Assembly: GCA_016280465.1 (NCBI GenBank) | Contig: JAEEGT010000134.1 | Location: 1 to 36,604 of the forward strand | Source of the DNA: Lachnospiraceae bacterium | GTDB lineage: Bacteria > Bacillota > Clostridia > Lachnospirales > Lachnospiraceae | Direction: 5' to 3' | DNA: 36,604 bases | Part shown: positions 34,113 through 36,604 of the stretch, one piece after another | How positions within the stretch are numbered: the first letter of the stretch is position 1 | Layout: each line of letters opens with the position of its first letter | Notes under the pieces: model-generated | Databases searched by the model: none | The model's input: the letters and a program-made list of their open reading frames with translations, nothing else | Told to the model about the DNA's origin: nothing | Position numbers and translations under genes: made by a program

Positions 34113-35231
34113 ATGTTATTCCAGTTGTACAGTTCCCATGCGTCCATGCAGCTGATCGGATGGCTGTTGGTATTCATCGGCCTTATCCTCATTAACGAGA
34201 TCGGACGCCGTACCAAAGCAGGCGGTTTGACGGTATTTGTAGTCATCCCCACCATCTTAACAATCTACTTTATCCTTGCACATGCAGGACTTTTCGGAGG
34301 CAAAGACAATCCTACCGTTGCCTACATGGACGGATGGTTCCATTACTTCAAGCTCTATGCCGCTGATATCGGCTGCGTAGGCTTCATGATGATCAAGTAT
34401 AAATGGGGCATCGGAAAGGAGAAATGGTTTAAGTGGTTCCCCTGGTTCATCGTTGCAGCCAATATTATGATCGCCAACGTTTCCGATCTTGAGTCTGCTT
34501 TTGCGGCATACAAGATTACCGGCGACTTAAGCGGTGCATGGTGGGCTTCCAACGAAGGCGTATTCATCTACGGCGGATGGTGGAATGTACTCAATGCCAT
34601 TGCAGGACTTATCAATATCTTCTGTATGACAGGCTGTATCCACCTTTATACATCCAAGGACAAGAACAAGTCCGATATGCTCTGGCCGGATATGACCATC
34701 TGGTTCATCCTTGCATATGATGTATGGAACTTCGAGTACACCTACTTAAATCTTCCTACACACACCTGGTATTGCGGTGTTGCTCTTTTACTTGCTCCTA
34801 CCTTTGCCAACGCATTATGGAACAAGGGAGCATGGATCCAGAACCGTGCCAATACCCTTGCTATCTGGTGCATGTGGGCTCAGGTAGTGCCGCTTTTCCA
34901 GTTAAAGGGTACTTTTGCAGCCGTTCTTCCTTCTGTTTACGGAGGAGCTACCAAAGCAGGTATCACCACAATGGATCTCTACGACAAAGCCATTACTCTT
35001 TTCAATTCGGGTGACGGAAAGACAGCCAAGGCAGGACAGATCATCTCGGGCATGGGCATAACGGCAGATCCCAGAGCCCAGGGTGTTGTTGCCATCCTTG
35101 CCCTCATAATGAACGTTGTCTGCATCGCAGTCATCATCAAGAGAAGCGTTGCAATGAAGGCTAACCCTTATTCCAACGAAGTATTTAAGGGTACCAGAGA
35201 TTATGAAGAAGCAATAGCAAGAAGAGCTTAA
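34113..35231 (+). CDS. Polytopic membrane protein of unknown function (DUF5692-like)
   Basis: A 372-residue integral membrane protein with about eight hydrophobic segments, rich in tryptophan and tyrosine (WLLVFIGLILINEIGRRTKA, FKWFPWFIVAANIMI, WNFEYTYLNLPTHTWYCGV). I recall it as DUF5692, without a known role. ATG 34113 follows GGAGG by seven bases; a longer frame from 33978 would overlap hypA almost entirely. It sits between hypA and a PyrE-like protein. It has conserved polar residues inside helices (for example DVWNFEYTY) that could form a pore, a nickel or cofactor route, or a lipid-linked site; this is conjecture. Confidence 0.75.
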   Translation: MLFQLYSSHASMQLIGWLLVFIGLILINEIGRRTKAGGLTVFVVIPTILTIYFILAHAGLFGGKDNPTVAYMDGWFHYFKLYAADIGCVGFMMIKYKWGIGKEKWFKWFPWFIVAANIMIANVSDLESAFAAYKITGDLSGAWWASNEGVFIYGGWWNVLNAIAGLINIFCMTGCIHLYTSKDKNKSDMLWPDMTIWFILAYDVWNFEYTYLNLPTHTWYCGVALLLAPTFANALWNKGAWIQNRANTLAIWCMWAQVVPLFQLKGTFAAVLPSVYGGATKAGITTMDLYDKAITLFNSGDGKTAKAGQIISGMGITADPRAQGVVAILALIMNVVCIAVIIKRSVAMKANPYSNEVFKGTRDYEEAIARRA

Positions 35232-35267
35232 TACAAACAAATCAATCATTTTAAGGAGGATACTGCT

Positions 35268-35912
35268 ATGGAGCAGCGTATGCGCCCGATCTTTTCCAAG
35301 AAATTCCCTGAAATCAAGATCAGAGTAATTCCCGGACACTTTGTAACTTCCCACTCACATATCAATTACTATGTTGATATGACAATGACAAAAATGCGCG
35401 GAAGCGAAGCGAGAAATGTGGCGAAGGCCATAGCATCCAAGTATTCCTCCAATACTGTGGTTGATACCATAGTGTGCATGGACGGATGTGAAGTGATAGG
35501 TGCTTATCTTGCGGATGAGCTTACCAAGAACGGTATCGTATCCATGAACGCACACCGTACCATCTATGTTGTGAGCCCCGAGTTTAACTCAACGGGACAG
35601 ATCATCTTCCGTCAGAACATCACCCCCATGATCGAAGGCAAGAACGTATTCCTGCTCCTTGCTTCCACCACCACGGGTATGACACTGACCAGATGTCTTC
35701 GCTGCATAGACTATTACGGCGGTCACATTACGGGGATCACCTCCATATTCAGCATGATCAATTCCATTTGCGGCATTCACGTGTCCAGCCTCTTTAAGGC
35801 GGGAGATCTTCCCGAATACAAGGCTTACAGCCACGAGGACTGCCCCATGTGCAAGGAAGGTGTTCCCATTGATGCTTTCGTAAACGGTTACGGTTATTCC
35901 GAACTTCACTAG
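35268..35912 (+). CDS. Orotate phosphoribosyltransferase-like (type I PRT) protein
   Basis: A 214-residue protein with a type I phosphoribosyltransferase layout: VDTIVCMDGCEVIGAYLADEL as the first core segment, IIFRQNITPMIEGKNVFLL, then ASTTTGMTLTRCLRC at about 132-146 in place of the PRPP loop. The canonical acidic pair before TTG is missing (LLLAST instead of a DD/ED pattern). The C terminus HEDCPMCKEGVPID (C192, C195) is like the Cys-containing tail of thermophile-type PyrE. So it could be an altered PRTase or a PRT-fold regulator. AAGGAGG precedes the ATG at 35268. It is the last gene of the run that starts at tetR; no clear terminator follows. Confidence 0.72.
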   Translation: MEQRMRPIFSKKFPEIKIRVIPGHFVTSHSHINYYVDMTMTKMRGSEARNVAKAIASKYSSNTVVDTIVCMDGCEVIGAYLADELTKNGIVSMNAHRTIYVVSPEFNSTGQIIFRQNITPMIEGKNVFLLLASTTTGMTLTRCLRCIDYYGGHITGITSIFSMINSICGIHVSSLFKAGDLPEYKAYSHEDCPMCKEGVPIDAFVNGYGYSELH

Positions 35913-35942
35913 AAAAAGCACACCGGATTAAAATAACGAAAC

Positions 35943-35971
35943 TTAAAATAACCCTTTTCTTTGTCTATAAT
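35943..35971 (+). promoter_or_regulatory. Promoter of the GH16 gene
   Basis: TTAAAA at 35943-35948 and a perfect TATAAT at 35966-35971 with a 17-bp spacer. The start site would be near 35978, leaving a 32-base leader. Confidence 0.6.
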
Positions 35972-35981
35972 CCTGTTAAAG

Positions 35982-35996
35982 GTCGATGATATCGAC
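35982..35996 (+). promoter_or_regulatory. Hairpin just before the GH16 ribosome binding site
   Basis: GTCGAT, GAT, ATCGAC form a six-pair, three-base-loop hairpin directly ahead of GGGAAGGA and the ATG at 36010. It is similar in size and place to the one before htpG. Confidence 0.4.
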
Positions 35997-36009
35997 GGGA
36001 AGGAAGACA

Positions 36010-36604
36010 ATGAAAAAGGGTTATTTTTTTGCATTGCTTTTTACTTTGATCCTGGCCGCAGGCTGTGGGAGCAAAGAAGATAAAAAGGAGAGTGAAGATA
36101 TGAACAAAGCCCCTATGACCGATGTTTTGGAAGAAAACGTTCCAATACCCGAGGGCTATTCCCTTTTCTGGCACGATGAGTTTAACGGAGACAAGCTGGA
36201 CACTTCCGTATGGTCCAAAGAGATCCACAAGCCCGGTTTTGTCAATCATGAACTCCAGGAATATACTGTCTCCCCCGATAATATATTTGTTAAAGACGGC
36301 TGTCTTACCATTAAAGCCATCAAGACCGTGGATGAAAACGGTAAGGTGCATTACACCTCCGGAAGACTTAACACCAATTATGCCATGATGTTTACCTACG
36401 GTAAGGTCGTGGTGGGAGCCAAAGTCCCAAAGGGCAAGGGTCTCTGGCCCGCAGCCTGGATGATGCCTTGCTCCAACTCAAATTACGGACAGTGGCCTCT
36501 GGGCGGGGAAATTGACATAATGGAGGTTATCGGAAGCGACACGACCACCGCTTACTCCACCATCCATTACGGCCTTCCCCACGAACAGCAGCAGGGGATA
36601 AAAA
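36010..36604 (+). CDS. Secreted GH16 glycoside hydrolase lipoprotein (partial, runs off the end)
   Basis: 198 codons are visible with no stop. The N terminus is a lipoprotein signal (MKKGYFFALLFTLILAAGC, C19 lipidated), followed by a charged spacer to about residue 45. The GH16 fold begins YSLFWHDEFNGDKLDTSVW, continues NHELQEYTV and YGKVVVGAKVPKGKGLWPA, and reaches the catalytic motif GEIDIMEVIG with E167 as nucleophile, D169 and E172 as acid/base. GH16 enzymes of this kind cleave beta-1,3 or mixed-linkage glucans such as laminarin or lichenan, here outside the cell. It has its own promoter. A frame at 36122-36388 is a shadow. Confidence 0.92.
   Translation, partial: MKKGYFFALLFTLILAAGCGSKEDKKESEDMNKAPMTDVLEENVPIPEGYSLFWHDEFNGDKLDTSVWSKEIHKPGFVNHELQEYTVSPDNIFVKDGCLTIKAIKTVDENGKVHYTSGRLNTNYAMMFTYGKVVVGAKVPKGKGLWPAAWMMPCSNSNYGQWPLGGEIDIMEVIGSDTTTAYSTIHYGLPHEQQQGIK

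Noticed and set aside
36122-36388. 88-codon open frame near the end
   Set aside because: It is out of frame with the GH16 lipoprotein, whose signal peptide and catalytic motif are unmistakable.

Overview
The window looks like a chromosomal segment from a Lachnospiraceae-type member of the Clostridia, of the Butyrivibrio or rumen/gut kind. The reasons are strong AGGAGG-type ribosome binding sites, mid-range GC by eye, a CIRCE element, an infC-rpmI-rplT operon with an attenuated leader, GPH-type sugar transport, and a set of large uncharacterised proteins that I associate with this family. All genes I accept lie on the + strand. This assignment comes from reading, not from a search.

Layout. 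(1) 1-382: tail of a probable azlC followed by azlD. (2) 432-5226: a tight run encoding a beta-CASP metallo-beta-lactamase nuclease, thymidylate synthase (thyA), a very divergent dihydrofolate reductase, a PHP phosphoesterase and a parvulin-type lipoprotein foldase. (3) 5331-7500: htpG with a perfect CIRCE operator and a charged repeat insert. (4) 7510-7698: a 189-bp palindromic, multi-hairpin intergenic element. (5) 7827-14737: a four-gene module of unknown function (1187-aa beta/helical-repeat protein, compact Hsp70-like protein, TPR protein, two-TM coiled-coil protein), followed closely by purB and a HAD hydrolase with a membrane tail. (6) 17154-18826: SEC-C protein and a serine-rich lipoprotein. 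(7) 18858-20248: infC-rpmI-rplT behind a leader with an intrinsic terminator and an alternative pairing; infC appears to start at AUU. (8) 20294-21697: a PepD-like dipeptidase. (9) 21786-35912: a TetR regulator with a palindrome over its -10, then nine genes with gaps of 3-36 bp: GH2, a GT-B/GT28-like protein, GH36 alpha-galactosidase, GPH symporter, hypB, a 932-aa Fe-S/flavin oxidoreductase, hypA, a polytopic membrane protein and a PyrE-like phosphoribosyltransferase homologue. (10) 36010-end: start of a secreted GH16 lipoprotein, cut by the window.

How the genes fit together. Region 2 pairs dTMP synthesis with a folate reductase homologue. In region 5 the gene order, a 4-base start/stop overlap and shared architecture suggest one complex: an Hsp70-fold protein with a substrate-binding beta domain but degenerate nucleotide loops, next to helical-repeat scaffolds and a membrane-anchored coiled coil. 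In region 9 alpha-galactoside uptake and cleavage run without a visible break into a nickel-metallochaperone pair (HypB, HypA) that flanks a composite flavoprotein, with no hydrogenase structural gene in the window. Regions 5 and 9 are the best candidates for undescribed systems.
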